NCBI GenBank assembly: GCA_000467715.1
Contig: AJFK01000011.1
Location: 22,834-86,833 of the forward strand
Reading direction: 5' to 3'
Source of the DNA: Hysterium pulicare CBS 123377
Lineage: Eukaryota; Ascomycota; Dothideomycetes; Hysteriales; Hysteriaceae
Length of the DNA: 64,000 nucleotides
The notes below the pieces were generated by a model that saw only the letters and a list, made by a program, of their open reading frames with translations, was not told where the DNA came from and made no database searches. Shown piece after piece: positions 11,083 to 22,808 of this stretch. How positions within the stretch are numbered: position 1 is the first letter of the stretch; every line of letters starts with the position of its first letter. The translations under genes were made by a program, and so were the position numbers.

Positions 11083-12625
11083 AAATGGGCGGAAGGGCTA
11101 GATTACTTCATCAACACATGGCTACTAGGCCGTTAGGGCTTCCCGTGCGGCATTCTACAAGTTAGAAGTTGTAACGGCGCGAAGCTGGGTGCAGTCACTT
11201 CCTGCGTGGCCACAGACTCGGAAGACGCAAGATCGGAGGTTGCGAACGACAGGAGCTAAACGACATTGGTCTATGACTCTTCCTTGGGAATATCTGGCGA
11301 GGTGCCTACAATGTCAGGGCCTTCCTTACAGCGCTTGGTGGTCTCCGGGATGGTCTGCAATCGCTCGTTGCAAACCTTCAATTCTTCGAATAGCTCCTAC
11401 TCTGCACGACAACAACAGCCCACTGATAGTCTGTTCACGCTTTGCTGGACTGGAAATCACTTCAAATTGATTGCAAACATACCGTCCAAAAATGGAGTCG
11501 TGAATCGGACCTTCTCAACAGCAATTCTTAGAAGCACGGAGGGGCCGTAAAGTTGAGTACCTCGCAATGAGACGATCACAATCCGCAGCGTAGGTACCGT
11601 CAGCCGAGGCCATCTCCATGCAATTCGCAGGGTGGGGAAAAAGGAATATGCTCTCCAATTCTTCTCTCTCGAGACAGCCACCAGGCATTGTCAAAAAGTA
11701 GCTACAATCTACGTAGTACTTTAGTGGTTCTTGTTCAATAGAAGGGCCATATAGGATTATAATGCATGAGTCTTGTTACTGCCCATCAATTTATTACTAC
11801 AATATCTTTAATCGTTGAAATCTGGGATAAGGCTTCTTCGGTGTGCACAACAAGGAGGGGAGAGTCAGTTGCTGGAGTGGGATTGATGAGGATAGTGAAG
11901 CGTCTACCATTTTAAAGACTTGCCTAACTCGATCCACGGGAGAGGTGCATTATAGGTATCATTCAGTGGCAGCAGATGACGGGTTTTTATAGCTGATCTA
12001 TGTGTGATTACTTTCTTGTCCTCCACGACAGGTAAGAAAGATGCGGCTTAACAACCTCAGCATGTGCTAATTAGGAGTAGAAGAGCTAGTATTAGACTAA
12101 TAAATATATATCTACCATCTAGAGAACGTAAAAATAGAGTTTGAGGATAGTAGAAATGCTAGAATGGACTTGAAGTGGCGAACTGGATTTCTACCGTGGT
12201 ATGGAGGCCAATCCTTCAGCGTACACAGAGGTCACCTTGTGTGGAGTGGTTTTGCATAAGTGAGCTTTGGACGGGTATGTACTTGCACATTCAGTATTAC
12301 GTACACTCAATTACTTCGTACTCATTATCTGCATCGCCATCACGGCACTCGTCTCCAATCTGTATGAACTCCGCCGACAAGTGAAATCACCAGCACATCA
12401 ATAGCAATAAACATTCATGCAGCAGCGATAGGGGGAATAAAGCAACTTAGCCACCTAAGCCAAAAGGATGAGACATGGAAATGATAGTGATACAGTGCAG
12501 TACGCTTAGAGAAAGAGAGTAAAAAGTTAGGAAGGGAGGTCAAACTTGAGTAAGGGAATTCAATCGGAGTTGCCTGTCGTGGGGACTGCGTATGGCCTTC
12601 TTGCCTCTCATCTTTTCGACTTCCA
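11083..12625. other. Gene-free interval, partly AT-rich
   Basis: About 1.5 kb between the TRS20 stop and the stop of the - strand YGT-repeat gene. The part at about 11,690-12,130 is visibly AT-rich (TAATAAATATATAT near 12,100). Short open frames on both strands show no family resemblance. Both 3' UTRs are presumably here. Confidence 0.5.
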
Positions 12626-15600
12626 CTATAGCTCATCTCGAATTCTACCCGTTGCGGCGCTAGCAGCGCTGGATACGCTGCTGGCAAACTCTTCGATGCT
12701 CGACTGGGCCTTTTCAATTGCTTCGCCACCTGCCTGGGAAACACCTGCATACATATCGCTGATCCTGCTCCTCGCACTTTCGACTGCGGCGGCTAGCCTG
12801 TTATTTGCGCTCTCCATCGCACCTTGTTCGGGGCCATAGATGGCCGAGCTAGCTTGTTTCTTTGCGACCTCTGCATTCTCACTCGCCACCGATGAAATAG
12901 AACTGTATACACTCGCGGCACTGCTGGTTATGGACTCATAAGAACCAGTCGAAGTGCCATAAAGAGCCACACTTATGGCGCTTTGCGCGCTGGAGGCAAC
13001 GCCTGCAAAGCTTTGTTGGGCTTGTTCTGCATAGCCGGGTTGGGTCCCGTAGATCGCCTCACTCGCTTTAGATGAGACTGAGGAGTAGGCACTCGCCGCC
13101 GATTCTGTCGCCTGTTCGTAGGTACCCTTTGAGGACCCGTATACCTGGACAGACGCCGCTTCGATCACGGCGTTGAGCTGGTCGTTAGCTGACGCCAATA
13201 CACCCTCTATTGCAGGGGGTGGCGTGAAGATGGAGGTTACAACTGAAGAAGCCGAAGCGTAGGCGTCGGAAGCATATGAACTGGCCGAAGCTGCTATGTC
13301 CGGATAGCCGGTATAGTAAGCCGAAGAGATCCGCTTCATAACGCTCTCTGTAAAATCTGGTTCTCGGCCAATGATCAACTCGGAGATAACAGCTTGAACA
13401 GCTGCGTATTGAGCGCCGGCAGCCTCCGTGGCCTGTGCACCATAGGCACCGGCTTGAGAATAAAGCGATCCTGCAAACGGTGTCGGTTCTCCATACACCT
13501 GTAGACTCGCCTTCGAGATCAAGGCTTCCCAATTCTGGCTAGCTTGTGACGCGATTGACTCGGTCCAAGGTGTTTCGGTACCAATGATACTATGGGCAGA
13601 CTCAGAAACGACAGAAGCGATTGACTCGGCTCTGCCTTGTTGAGTACCGTAAAATGCTTCACTGGCTTGGGAGGAGGCAGCAGCTAGAGACGCGGAGGCC
13701 GCCGAAACTGCAGCGTCGTATTGAGAGGAGACTGATTCATAGACACTTTCAACGGGTGATTTTGGCGTCTTACCTGCAGCAGAACTGGCAGAATTGAGAA
13801 GGTTGGCCATGCTTGACGATGCTGCAGCTACTCCAGCCGAATACTGACTTTGAGCTGAGGATAGTGCCCTTTCGTACGGTGGGGTTGACGTGTACAGTGC
13901 CGAGGAGGCAGCGTCCAGGAAGTCTGAATAGCGCGCGTGCGCCAAACCTATCCCTTCGTAATAGCGGCGTTGGGCTTCCGCTATATATTGCTGATGTACA
14001 GGAGTGGGTTGCGCACCAACGGCGATTTTGGCGTTGGTGAACTGGGCGGAAGCAAGACTCAACCCCTCAGACAGTCTAGAAGCGCCAATCGAAGACACGG
14101 ACTCAAAAACGCCTTGGGTTGAGCCAGCTGCGTATGCGCTCGCTCTCGACAGGATAGGAGCTGGCGTCCCGTAAATGGCATACGACGCCGCTGTAACAGC
14201 TTCTGCATACTTTTCAGAAACTCGGCTCGAAACACTCTCGACTGTACCCTGCTCCGTACCGTACAACGCGACGCTCGCTGCTGAGAAGGCACTGGCAAAC
14301 TGGGCACTAGGTACTGACGTCTGGGTGGCGGTAGGGTTCCAAAGGGCTTCGCTGACAATCGCGGTCAACTGGGCAGCGCGGTCGCCAGCGCCGCTAACAA
14401 AGCTCTGTATTTTTTCGGAATAGGTATCATCAGAATCGTCAATGACGTCATCGTAGATGATCTGTTTGGCTTCAACTTTCTGAGCCATGGCACCACCAAA
14501 TACCTTCTTCTTTGGAGCCTCAGACGCTGCGGAAACCACCGTGGAAGATGCCTCAGATATAGTTGAGTCGTACTGTGGGACCGGAGAACCGACAATGGCC
14601 TCCTGGACTTGATCTTTCCTAAACTTGGCAGCAGACACAATGCTCTGTGGAGCCTTTGAAGCTGCCGAGGCGATAGAAACTACTTTTGAGGACGCTTCAG
14701 ACAGAGTTGAGTCGTCCTGTGGTGTCGGGGTACCAATGATCGAGTTGGAGACATCCGAGACAGCCTCCTTGACGTTCTTGGCCGCCTGTTGGCCTGCTTT
14801 GAATGTTCTGGCCGGTACTTTCCTGCTACTGAAATCGTCCGTAGCATCTGCTGCCCATATCTTCCATCGAGCCACGTCCTTCAGCCGCATCAGTTCTTTC
14901 GCGACTTGTTCAGCGATGCTCATGGCTTCGTTTTCGATATTCTTGGACTCTTCGTGGGCAACTCGTAAACCTTCATGTCTTGAACCTACTGCTTCAACTT
15001 CGTTCCGCCAATCTTCAAGAGTGTTCTTGAGCTCGTGGTAGTTCTGCCAATCTTTGTAGGTTACCCCATCCGTCCAGGCCCATCGCATGCCAACCTCTTG
15101 CATGCCGAGATCATGAATGCGATCAAGTACCGCGACGGTAGATTCTATTGCAGATTGCACCAAATAGTCAGTTTCTTGATCGTAGTTTTGCCTCCATGAC
15201 CTGATCGCCTGGGCCCGTTCTTTGACTGCCAGACCGGCAGATCGGCTGGCTGCAATGCATTGCTCATAGGCTGATTCCAGTTGCTCTTCGGTTGCGTCTT
15301 CTGGTAATTTCTCAACAGCCTGCTTGATGGTTTCCTTGAACGTTGTAGTGCTGGAATTCACGGTCTCTTGTAGTTGAACAACCAGAGCGGCACCATGACC
15401 ATGAACCTGATTCTCAATCTGGCGGGCGGTTATTTCCTTGACGCGTTCTTGAAGGTCTTCCGAGCCTTTGTCTGCTGCAGCCGCGAACTTAGCTTGCCAA
15501 GTCCTGAGGTCATTCTGGAGCTTTTCACGAAGCTCGGCCTCGCTCAAAGAAGGTGTGGGCGGTTGCGCTGATGCCGATGCAGTGGAACTGGCAGTGGACC

Positions 15601-16710
15601 GAGTGGCAGTTTCGGTCTCGTCAGACCAGATTGCGGAAAACAAATCGTCGGACACCGAACCCGTGCTAGAACTATGTTCGGTGAGTAGGTTAATTGGTTT
15701 ACGTGGCCGGAAGTACTTACGGCTCTACTTCGCTGGCAACCTCGCTAGCGACAGACTCCATTTTCTTCTCGTCTCTGTGTCTACCAAGTCTCTCCCGGAT
15801 CCTCACCAGCTGCGGCTCAACATTATCACCATACAGAACCCTCATTTGAGGCCACAGAGTTCGTGTGAGAAAGATGGTGGTCGAATCTTTCGCTGTACGG
15901 ACGTAGGGGAAGATCATATGAGCCGTAATATGATGGCCTTGAGCATATGCTTGTTGTGCATAAGGCAGCGTGGCTTTGTATGCAGGAACAATGCTAACTT
16001 GGTATGTCCTAATTGCTGACGCTTTGGTCTGATCGTAGTAGGGTACCACAATCTCGGATACCTGCTGGATGTGAGGTGCAATGTGCAAATCGTATTGGCG
16101 TTTCGCTGTAGCTTTTGAAACTTCTAGCTGTGGTTGAACAGCTTTCGTCCATTCTTTCTGCAGATATGCTTGGGCCTGCCCCACCCGGGGAGCGGCGTAG
16201 GCGTCATACTTGTCCTTGCTGAATGTTGACACTGGAGTGTAAATCTGCTTATTGAAACGATCGACATAGGGTTGAACCTTATCTACTTGCGGAGCCAAGT
16301 ATGACTGATAGTATGGATCCACATACGGGGCTGCATATGATCGGAGGTTGAGGTAGTGTTTGCACACAGGAGGCGAGGTGTCTGATATTTGGGATATAGA
16401 CTGCGGGCACCGGAAGATGATGGTAATGATGATATACCATGATAGTAACCTGAAGCTTCGGTTAGTATCTACATCAACCAGTCTCGTCGGTCTATTATAG
16501 CAAGAACGTTTCGTACCTTGTAGAAATGCTGAATAGGCTACCTATCAAGCTCCCCTTTGGCTTTGAAGAGTGTACTGAACGCGATAGTTGGGCGTTCTGC
16601 TTTGTGCTGTCGGCATGACCATTGGCATGGCCATTAGCGTGGCCATTTGCGTAGCCGTTCGGCTCGGATTTCTTGGGCTTCTTTGCCCTTCCGTTCATCT
16701 GGACAGCCAT
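12626..16710 (-). CDS. Large membrane-anchored protein with about 16 degenerate YGT repeats
   Basis: Three exons (16517-16710, 15721-16449, 12626-15671; introns of 67 and 49 nt) encode 1,322 residues. The N-terminus has an Asn-Gly-His-rich tract (ANGHANGH, about 18-32). One hydrophobic segment follows at 66-77 (LLSWYIIITIIF), created only when exons 1 and 2 are joined. Residues 80-305 are amphipathic and rich in Tyr, Ala, Gln and Val (APYVDPYYQSY, APQVDKVQPYV), ending EPQLVRIRERLGRHR. Residues 350-600 look helical. Residues 618-1290 hold a degenerate repeat whose core is A-x-x-x-I/L-Y-G-T followed by ESxxS and Ala/Ser-rich sequence. Similar fungal proteins are, to my recollection, sometimes labelled transcription factor hoxa13; no homeodomain is visible, so that label is not supported. 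A structural or membrane-tethering role is only a guess. The gene is divergent from the Doa10 gene. Confidence 0.85.
12727..14743 (-). repeat. Coding tandem array of YGT-type motifs
   Basis: In the translated - strand frame, about 16 copies of a short motif occur at intervals of about 35-50 residues. Examples are SIIGTPTP, ALYGTEQG, AIYGTPAP, AFYGTQQG, SIIGTETP, QVYGEPTP, LIIGREPD, QVYGSSKG, AIYGTQPG, ALYGTSTG and AIYGPEQG. Most are followed by ES and an Ala/Ser-rich linker. The DNA copies are diverged, so this is an old protein-level repeat rather than a recent satellite. Confidence 0.85.
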
Positions 16711-17825
16711 TGCTGCGCTTGAGATGCCTTAAATACAATATATGCAAAGACGAAGGTTTTAGAAGAGGAGGGGGATGGGCGGAGTGATGGTGTTGACAAT
16801 CACAAGATACCGACTGCACTAAGTTTCCAAGCGAGAGGTCCTGGATGAGATCATCGGCTGCAGGCCACGGACTAGTGGTGCGCCTCTGCTGGCACGAAGA
16901 CGCGCGAAAACGACGATGAGGGCGGTCTCTGTAAAGATGCTGTGATGCTGGAATGTCGGGTGGTGATGTGAGCGGGGAGAGGTTGAATGGGCACAGGCGC
17001 CTGAGACGAGGCCTGGCAGGCCTGGGGAAGATGTTGCTTCAGAGTATGCAGTGTCTTTTCCGCGTCACGGGATAGCTCGATTGTGGTGATTTCTCTGGCT
17101 ACTCATATCGCCAGGTGAGGCCTTCATGGCATCTTTGCAACAGGCGGCTTCAGTATATTTCCATGCAGCCCCAGTAAGTGTTGTTGATGGCGTTCCTGGG
17201 GGCCCATGTGAAAGTCGCGCCCACGGGGTGCGCGTATGCTCGGCCGTGCACGTAATAGAGCGTAAGTTTCCTGGTTCCAACTATTCATTGAAAGCCATAC
17301 CTGGGCAGGTAACCTGTGGCTGTCTGTCTGCCAGTTGCCCCCATCAAGCCTATCCAGACGGTGCTTAGGTCGGTACCTAGGTAGCCCAAAGGCTGTGCAC
17401 TGCCGTATTATTTCCACATAGGTTTACGCTTACAAGCACCATACCTACCTGCGCAAGCCCGAATCAGCCTAGATCCGACTTCAACTGCCCTTTCTATACG
17501 ATTACACCCTACCTACCCACCGAGTACAGAGCAGGCTTTGTCTTTGGCCTCACCCTCCCTGCCCCTACGCGAAGCCATTCTTTTGATTTTGTACAATCGC
17601 CCTCCGCTTTGTCTCGCGACCACCCTCACCACCCGCCACGCCTCCGATGATACCTTGAACCACGCCCTCTGGCGGCCCTCCCACCTCCGAAGTCCGCACC
17701 AAGACGAACTTCATGAACCCCTAAGCTTGACCTTCTCTGAACCCTATGGTAGGTCAAGACATCCAGTCTGGCGTACAATTTCAGAGCCTTGCAAAGGAGC
17801 CATCATTGTCGGGACCCCATCTATA
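16711..17825. promoter_or_regulatory. Divergent promoter region, YGT-repeat gene / DOA10
   Basis: 1.1 kb between opposing start codons. It is strongly pyrimidine-rich on the + strand at about 17,430-17,700. The DOA10 reading frame stays open back to about 17,538 but has no ATG there. No other gene is supported. Confidence 0.5.
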
Positions 17826-20800
17826 ATGGACGGCCAAACCGGCTCCTCCAAGCCCGATGAGTCTTCGAATGGCCCCTCCACCCCCGACCTGATGAACGAT
17901 CCATCCTACGCTACGAATACCAAATCCCGAGATGAAGCAGACACATGTCGAATATGCCGGGGGGAAGGTAGTAATGACGAACCGCTGTTCTATCCCTGTA
18001 AATGCAGTGGCAGTATCAAGTTCGTCCATCAGGAATGCCTGATGGAATGGCTATCACACTCCCAAAAGAAACACTGCGAGCTGTGCAAGACACCCTTCCG
18101 CTTTACCAAGTTATACCATCCTCAAATGCCCAATCGCTTGCCGACCTCTGTCTTCTTTCGAAGAGCTGTCATACACGTTTTCAAGTTGTTGATGACATGG
18201 TGTCGAGGCGTCCTGGTTACTTCCGTCTGGCTGGTACTACTGCCATGGTGTATGCGAGTGACCTGGCGAAGCCTATTTTGGGTCGGAGACGGAGGCTGGA
18301 CTCGAGATTTCTATGTGGAGCACGTCACAAAGGATCCACAAAGTACGGCAACTCGAGCCCTGGACTTGGATGCCATTCGCTCCGCGATTGATGCTGCTCA
18401 ATCAAACATCTCGATTTCTCTAGCTCTTCCAGCCTTCCTCATGCCGTTCTCTCAGACTTTGAATATGAGTGCTGGCGAGCCAACGGCATGGAGCTTAGTG
18501 AAGAGGTTCTTTATCGGTATCACACCTTCCTTCTCGGATGATTCTCCTCTAGTGGGAGCGAACAGAAGCGAGAACAACGTCACAATTGATGGGGTATTCG
18601 GCAACAGGAACCCCTCCCTGCTTTCGGAATTTCCTTTCTTTAATTGGTTCACATCACCAGCTGCAAACCGATTTGTCATTGATATACTCGAAGGGCAAAT
18701 CATCACCTTACTCGTCGTCATAGCCTTCATCTTGATATTCCTCATTCGGGAATGGGTAGTGCAGCAGCAACCAGTGATCAACATGGCTGCTATGGATGCA
18801 GAAAATGCAGCTGTGAACCCAGGTGATCAGGCCGCAGAAGCAGGATTTGATGAACAGGTAGACGATGGACGGCAAGATGAAGCGAACGCGGACCAAATCG
18901 ATACTGCGGGAGTAGACGACGCAGCTCTAAATGATGGTTCCGAGGAGGAATCCGAAGGCGTGGAGGAGGAACAGGCACCTAATCGACATCATCGATTAGC
19001 TCGTACTTTCGTCGATGAGCTCCCTCCCCCATTACGGGCTGCCATGTCACGAGGCGGCATCGAAGAGATGAACAGAGTCATCGAAGCACTGCCTCCAGAA
19101 GAAGCGAACAAAGTGTATGAGCATTTGACAAAGATCTCCGCGGACATGCGCCGTGCTCGCGGGGAATCCAGTTCGACGTCAGAAGCTCCAACGAGTTCGA
19201 GCACGAATCGTACCGAATCCAGAAAGTCTGATGCGCAGTCTACCAGCTCTCGAAGCAAGATGTTGGAGCAACCACAACCTGAGGGACCAGATGATACAGC
19301 TTCGCCCCAAAGACCGAACATGCCTGCGCGGGGTCGATCATTTATTGCTACTGAAATCCGCCGAAGTTTGGAAGAAGGCAGTCCCTTGCCTTCTTCCCCT
19401 GCACCGCCGCGAGAAAGTGTAGAAGACGAAGACAATACAGAAGAGATTCCGGACTCATGGGACGAGGAAGTCCCCGAAGGCGGCGCTCAGAAGCGAGATT
19501 TGGAACAAGATAGCGACCACAGCAGTGAGAGCTGGCAACAGGTTCCCGAAGTCGTGACCAATGACTTGACCGAGCCTTCTGTAGAGCAATCACCAAAGGG
19601 CAAAGGGAAAGTTGAGGCAGTGGACACTACCAGTAGTGAGCAGGAACCTCAAGGTGCATCCACACCCGCTTCTGAGTATTCAGCCCCCGATCAAGGCAAC
19701 TTGGATATGGAGCTTTCCGATGGCACTGCAAGCAACGAGCCACTGGATCTATCCGAGCGACCCCAAACTCCCCACTCTTCTGTCGAGGGGAACGCTCAGC
19801 CTCAGGAGCAGCCCGTCACTGTAGATTCAGAGCCAGCTAGAGACCTTGCGCAACGCCAACCTTCTTTGGCTGAGCGCGTTACAGATTGGTTATGGGGAGA
19901 CGTTGCACCCGCTGCACCCCAGACTGGAGACGACGATACCAATGATGAGCACATTGTCCAAAACTTGGCAGACGAAGCTCCCTTCGTTCCGTTTGGAGGC
20001 AATGGGCCACGCGAGCCGGCCAATGCACCAGCCCAAGACGCAGAAGTTGCTGCAGCGGCCGCTGAAGCAGGCATCGATCTAAACGATCAGGACGCTATTG
20101 ACGATGCCGAAGATCTAGAGGGTATTCTCGAGCTTATTGGCATGCAAGGCCCGATCACCGGTCTCTTCCAGAATGCTATGTTCAGTGCTGTTCTTATCTC
20201 TGCAACCCTCGCTTGCGCAGTCTGGTTTCCCTATTTGTGGGGCAAAGTGGTACTACTATTGATGGGTAGTCCCATCTCTATATTCATCAAGTTACCGCTT
20301 CGATTTGTTGCTTCCTTCGCAGATCTCGTCATCGACACGGCTCTATGTCTCGGCGCTGGAATGGTCTTTTGGCTGATTCAAATCATTCGATGGGTTTCAT
20401 TCCCTTTTACCCTTGGCTTCTTGTCAGACGCCGTAGAACAGCTTGGAGACAAGTTGGCATCACCTGCAAGAATTGTCGCAGAGAATTCCATAGACCGCAT
20501 CGCAAAACTGTTTCTCGAAGCGACTGCACTTCCAAGCCCAAGTTACCTACGACTGTCCGTCAATTCACATGCAGCATTGCGCACTATTCAAAACACTACG
20601 TCCGAGGCACTCAATTATACCGGAAATACGGTCATTTCATGGTATGAAATCATTAACTCCATGAACATGACCGAGACCCCAGTAGCCATACTCTATCAAG
20701 TGCCCGAGGCATTACTGTACGTGAAAGATGTTGTCGTCAGCGCCACCCAGCAGGCTGCATCCTTCGTCTGGAAATCAAAAGGCTACAAGATCACGCTCGA

Positions 20801-22808
20801 TCTTGGACAAAACATCACTTCAACATACACTACGATTGAGCAGTGGAATGCAACTGATAGGCTCATTGCCATATTGGCCGGCTATGCCTTCTTTGCTGCG
20901 GCTGGCGCTTTGTATCTTAAGCGAGCAGCCCCTATTACGACATCGCAGCAGGGCAGAAAGATCGAAGGCATCATCTCGGATATTCTTCAACAAGCAGGGG
21001 GTGTCTTGAAAGTCATTCTGATTATAAGCATTGAGATGCTTGCCTTCCCGTTGTATTGCGGTTTGCTCCTGGACGTGGCATTACTACCTCTCTTCCAAAA
21101 CGCAACCCTATACTCAAGATATCAGTTCACTCTACGATCACCATGGACATCAGGTTTCGTGCATTGGTTTGTCGGTACATGCTATATGTTCCACTTTGCA
21201 CTATTTGTGTCAATGTGCCGCAAAATTATGCGTAGCGGTGTGCTCTATTTCATCAGAGATCCTGATGATCCAACCTTCCATCCCGTCCGGGACGTACTTG
21301 AGAGGAGTGTTACTACTCAATTGAGAAAGATCGCTTTCAGTGCCCTTGTATATGGAGGTCTAGTCATTGTCTGCTTGGGTGGTGTTGTGTGGAGTCTAGA
21401 TCGCTCCGTCGACACTGTCCTGCCGATTCACTGGGCTTCCCACACCCCATCCTTGGAGTTTCCGTTGGATCTACTCTTCTACAATTTTCTGACTCCTCTT
21501 GTAATTAGGGTGTACAAACCCAGCGATGGCCTCCACCAAATGTACCAATGGTGGTTCAAAAGCTGTGCTCGCGTCCTACGCCTCTCCGATTTCCTCTTCG
21601 GCGAGAAGGCCAAAGATGAAGAAGGCCATCATGTCCGACGAACGTGGCCAGGTTGGTTCGCTGGCGAGAAGGGTGACACGGAGAAACCTGTCATTGGGGA
21701 AGATGGAAAACTTTTAGTAGACGATCATGGTACCAAAGTGTACTTCCTCTTCGACGGCAAATATGTCCGCGCCCCAGCCTCGGACCAGGTACGGATCCCT
21801 AAGGGTGATCCCGTCTTCGTCGAAGTCGACCAGTTTAATCAGCGCAAAGACGGCAAACCGGAGGAGGGGGGCGTGCACTCCCGGAGCTCTGACATGGTCA
21901 CCATGGTTTACATTCCCCCTTGGTTCCGCATCCGCATCGCCCTCTTCGTCCTCACAATCTGGTTTTTCGCTGCCGCAACAGGAGTCGGTATAACTATTGT
22001 CCCGCTACTGTTCGGTCGCTACATGTTCTCGACATTCCTACCCTCCTCAGTGCAGATGAATGATATCCACGCTTTTTCTCTCGGTATCTACACACTCGGC
22101 GGGCTTATTTATGGCGCCTTACACCTGCAACCCCTCTTCTCGAACTTACGCGAACCTCTTTCAAACCCACTCACCATCCTCCGTAGTCTCGCCACCACGA
22201 CTTCCAGGTTCGCACTTCGGGTCTTAAGCATCGGATATGTCTATATCTCCCTCGTCCTGCTCATCCCGATTCTTTTCGCCTTACTCCTGGAACTGTACAT
22301 CCTGATTCCTCTTCATGCATATCTGGGTCCTCACGAACCGCACGTCGTGCATTTGATTCAAGATTGGACGCTCGGGTTCCTCTACGCCCGTCTCGCTGCC
22401 CGCCTCCTCTTCTCCAATCGGAACTCCCGTCCCGCTCGCGCCTTCAACGCCGTCATTGCAGACGGTTACACAAACCCGAATGCGAAACTCGCAACTCGCT
22501 GCTTCATCCTTCCCGTTCTATTCCTCTTCGGCCTAGCAATTCTAATTCCGAGCGCAGCCGCTTTTACCTTGAATCGGACATTATGGCTAGGAGCCAGTGA
22601 CTCTACTAAGAGCCAGGTCTGGCGATTCAGCTATCCGATTGTGGCCTTTGTATTAGCTTGCGTAGGGTTAGTCAGAGAAGGCATCGGTATGATTGGTCGG
22701 TGGCGTATGATTGTTAGAGATGAAGTTTATTTGATTGGGGAGAGGCTGCATAATTTTGGGGAGAAGAGACCTGGGCCTACTATTAGGCGGGTCAGTCAAA
22801 GGAGTTGA
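17826..22808 (+). CDS. SSM4: ER-membrane RING-CH E3 ubiquitin ligase Doa10/Ssm4
   Basis: A single exon of 1,660 residues from the first in-frame ATG. A RING-CH (C4HC3) finger lies at the N-terminus: CRIC at 41-44, then PCKCSGSIKFVHQECL and CELC. The rest carries more than a dozen hydrophobic membrane segments in clusters. Between the early group (about 110-300) and the next group (from about 780) is a long acidic, Ser/Glu-rich region. This matches fungal Doa10, which ubiquitinates soluble and membrane substrates at the ER and inner nuclear envelope with Ubc6 and Ubc7 for ERAD. The length is greater than that of yeast Doa10, mostly because of the acidic insert. The frame is open for 96 codons upstream without an ATG, so a short upstream exon cannot be excluded, but the RING is complete from the chosen start. 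Confidence 0.95.
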   Translation: MDGQTGSSKPDESSNGPSTPDLMNDPSYATNTKSRDEADTCRICRGEGSNDEPLFYPCKCSGSIKFVHQECLMEWLSHSQKKHCELCKTPFRFTKLYHPQMPNRLPTSVFFRRAVIHVFKLLMTWCRGVLVTSVWLVLLPWCMRVTWRSLFWVGDGGWTRDFYVEHVTKDPQSTATRALDLDAIRSAIDAAQSNISISLALPAFLMPFSQTLNMSAGEPTAWSLVKRFFIGITPSFSDDSPLVGANRSENNVTIDGVFGNRNPSLLSEFPFFNWFTSPAANRFVIDILEGQIITLLVVIAFILIFLIREWVVQQQPVINMAAMDAENAAVNPGDQAAEAGFDEQVDDGRQDEANADQIDTAGVDDAALNDGSEEESEGVEEEQAPNRHHRLARTFVDELPPPLRAAMSRGGIEEMNRVIEALPPEEANKVYEHLTKISADMRRARGESSSTSEAPTSSSTNRTESRKSDAQSTSSRSKMLEQPQPEGPDDTASPQRPNMPARGRSFIATEIRRSLEEGSPLPSSPAPPRESVEDEDNTEEIPDSWDEEVPEGGAQKRDLEQDSDHSSESWQQVPEVVTNDLTEPSVEQSPKGKGKVEAVDTTSSEQEPQGASTPASEYSAPDQGNLDMELSDGTASNEPLDLSERPQTPHSSVEGNAQPQEQPVTVDSEPARDLAQRQPSLAERVTDWLWGDVAPAAPQTGDDDTNDEHIVQNLADEAPFVPFGGNGPREPANAPAQDAEVAAAAAEAGIDLNDQDAIDDAEDLEGILELIGMQGPITGLFQNAMFSAVLISATLACAVWFPYLWGKVVLLLMGSPISIFIKLPLRFVASFADLVIDTALCLGAGMVFWLIQIIRWVSFPFTLGFLSDAVEQLGDKLASPARIVAENSIDRIAKLFLEATALPSPSYLRLSVNSHAALRTIQNTTSEALNYTGNTVISWYEIINSMNMTETPVAILYQVPEALLYVKDVVVSATQQAASFVWKSKGYKITLDLGQNITSTYTTIEQWNATDRLIAILAGYAFFAAAGALYLKRAAPITTSQQGRKIEGIISDILQQAGGVLKVILIISIEMLAFPLYCGLLLDVALLPLFQNATLYSRYQFTLRSPWTSGFVHWFVGTCYMFHFALFVSMCRKIMRSGVLYFIRDPDDPTFHPVRDVLERSVTTQLRKIAFSALVYGGLVIVCLGGVVWSLDRSVDTVLPIHWASHTPSLEFPLDLLFYNFLTPLVIRVYKPSDGLHQMYQWWFKSCARVLRLSDFLFGEKAKDEEGHHVRRTWPGWFAGEKGDTEKPVIGEDGKLLVDDHGTKVYFLFDGKYVRAPASDQVRIPKGDPVFVEVDQFNQRKDGKPEEGGVHSRSSDMVTMVYIPPWFRIRIALFVLTIWFFAAATGVGITIVPLLFGRYMFSTFLPSSVQMNDIHAFSLGIYTLGGLIYGALHLQPLFSNLREPLSNPLTILRSLATTTSRFALRVLSIGYVYISLVLLIPILFALLLELYILIPLHAYLGPHEPHVVHLIQDWTLGFLYARLAARLLFSNRNSRPARAFNAVIADGYTNPNAKLATRCFILPVLFLFGLAILIPSAAAFTLNRTLWLGASDSTKSQVWRFSYPIVAFVLACVGLVREGIGMIGRWRMIVRDEVYLIGERLHNFGEKRPGPTIRRVSQRS

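Noticed and set aside
15468-16019. 183-codon + strand frame overlapping the YGT-repeat gene
   Set aside because: It is antisense to exons 2 and 3 of the repeat gene and crosses its intron; no protein resemblance.
12626-16710. Homeobox (hoxa13) transcription factor label
   Set aside because: No homeodomain helix or WFxNRR motif; the protein has a membrane segment and Ala/Ser repeats instead.
17538-17825. N-terminal extension of DOA10 by 96 codons
   Set aside because: The open frame upstream has no ATG; the only start would be TTG, and the RING finger is complete from the ATG at 17,826.
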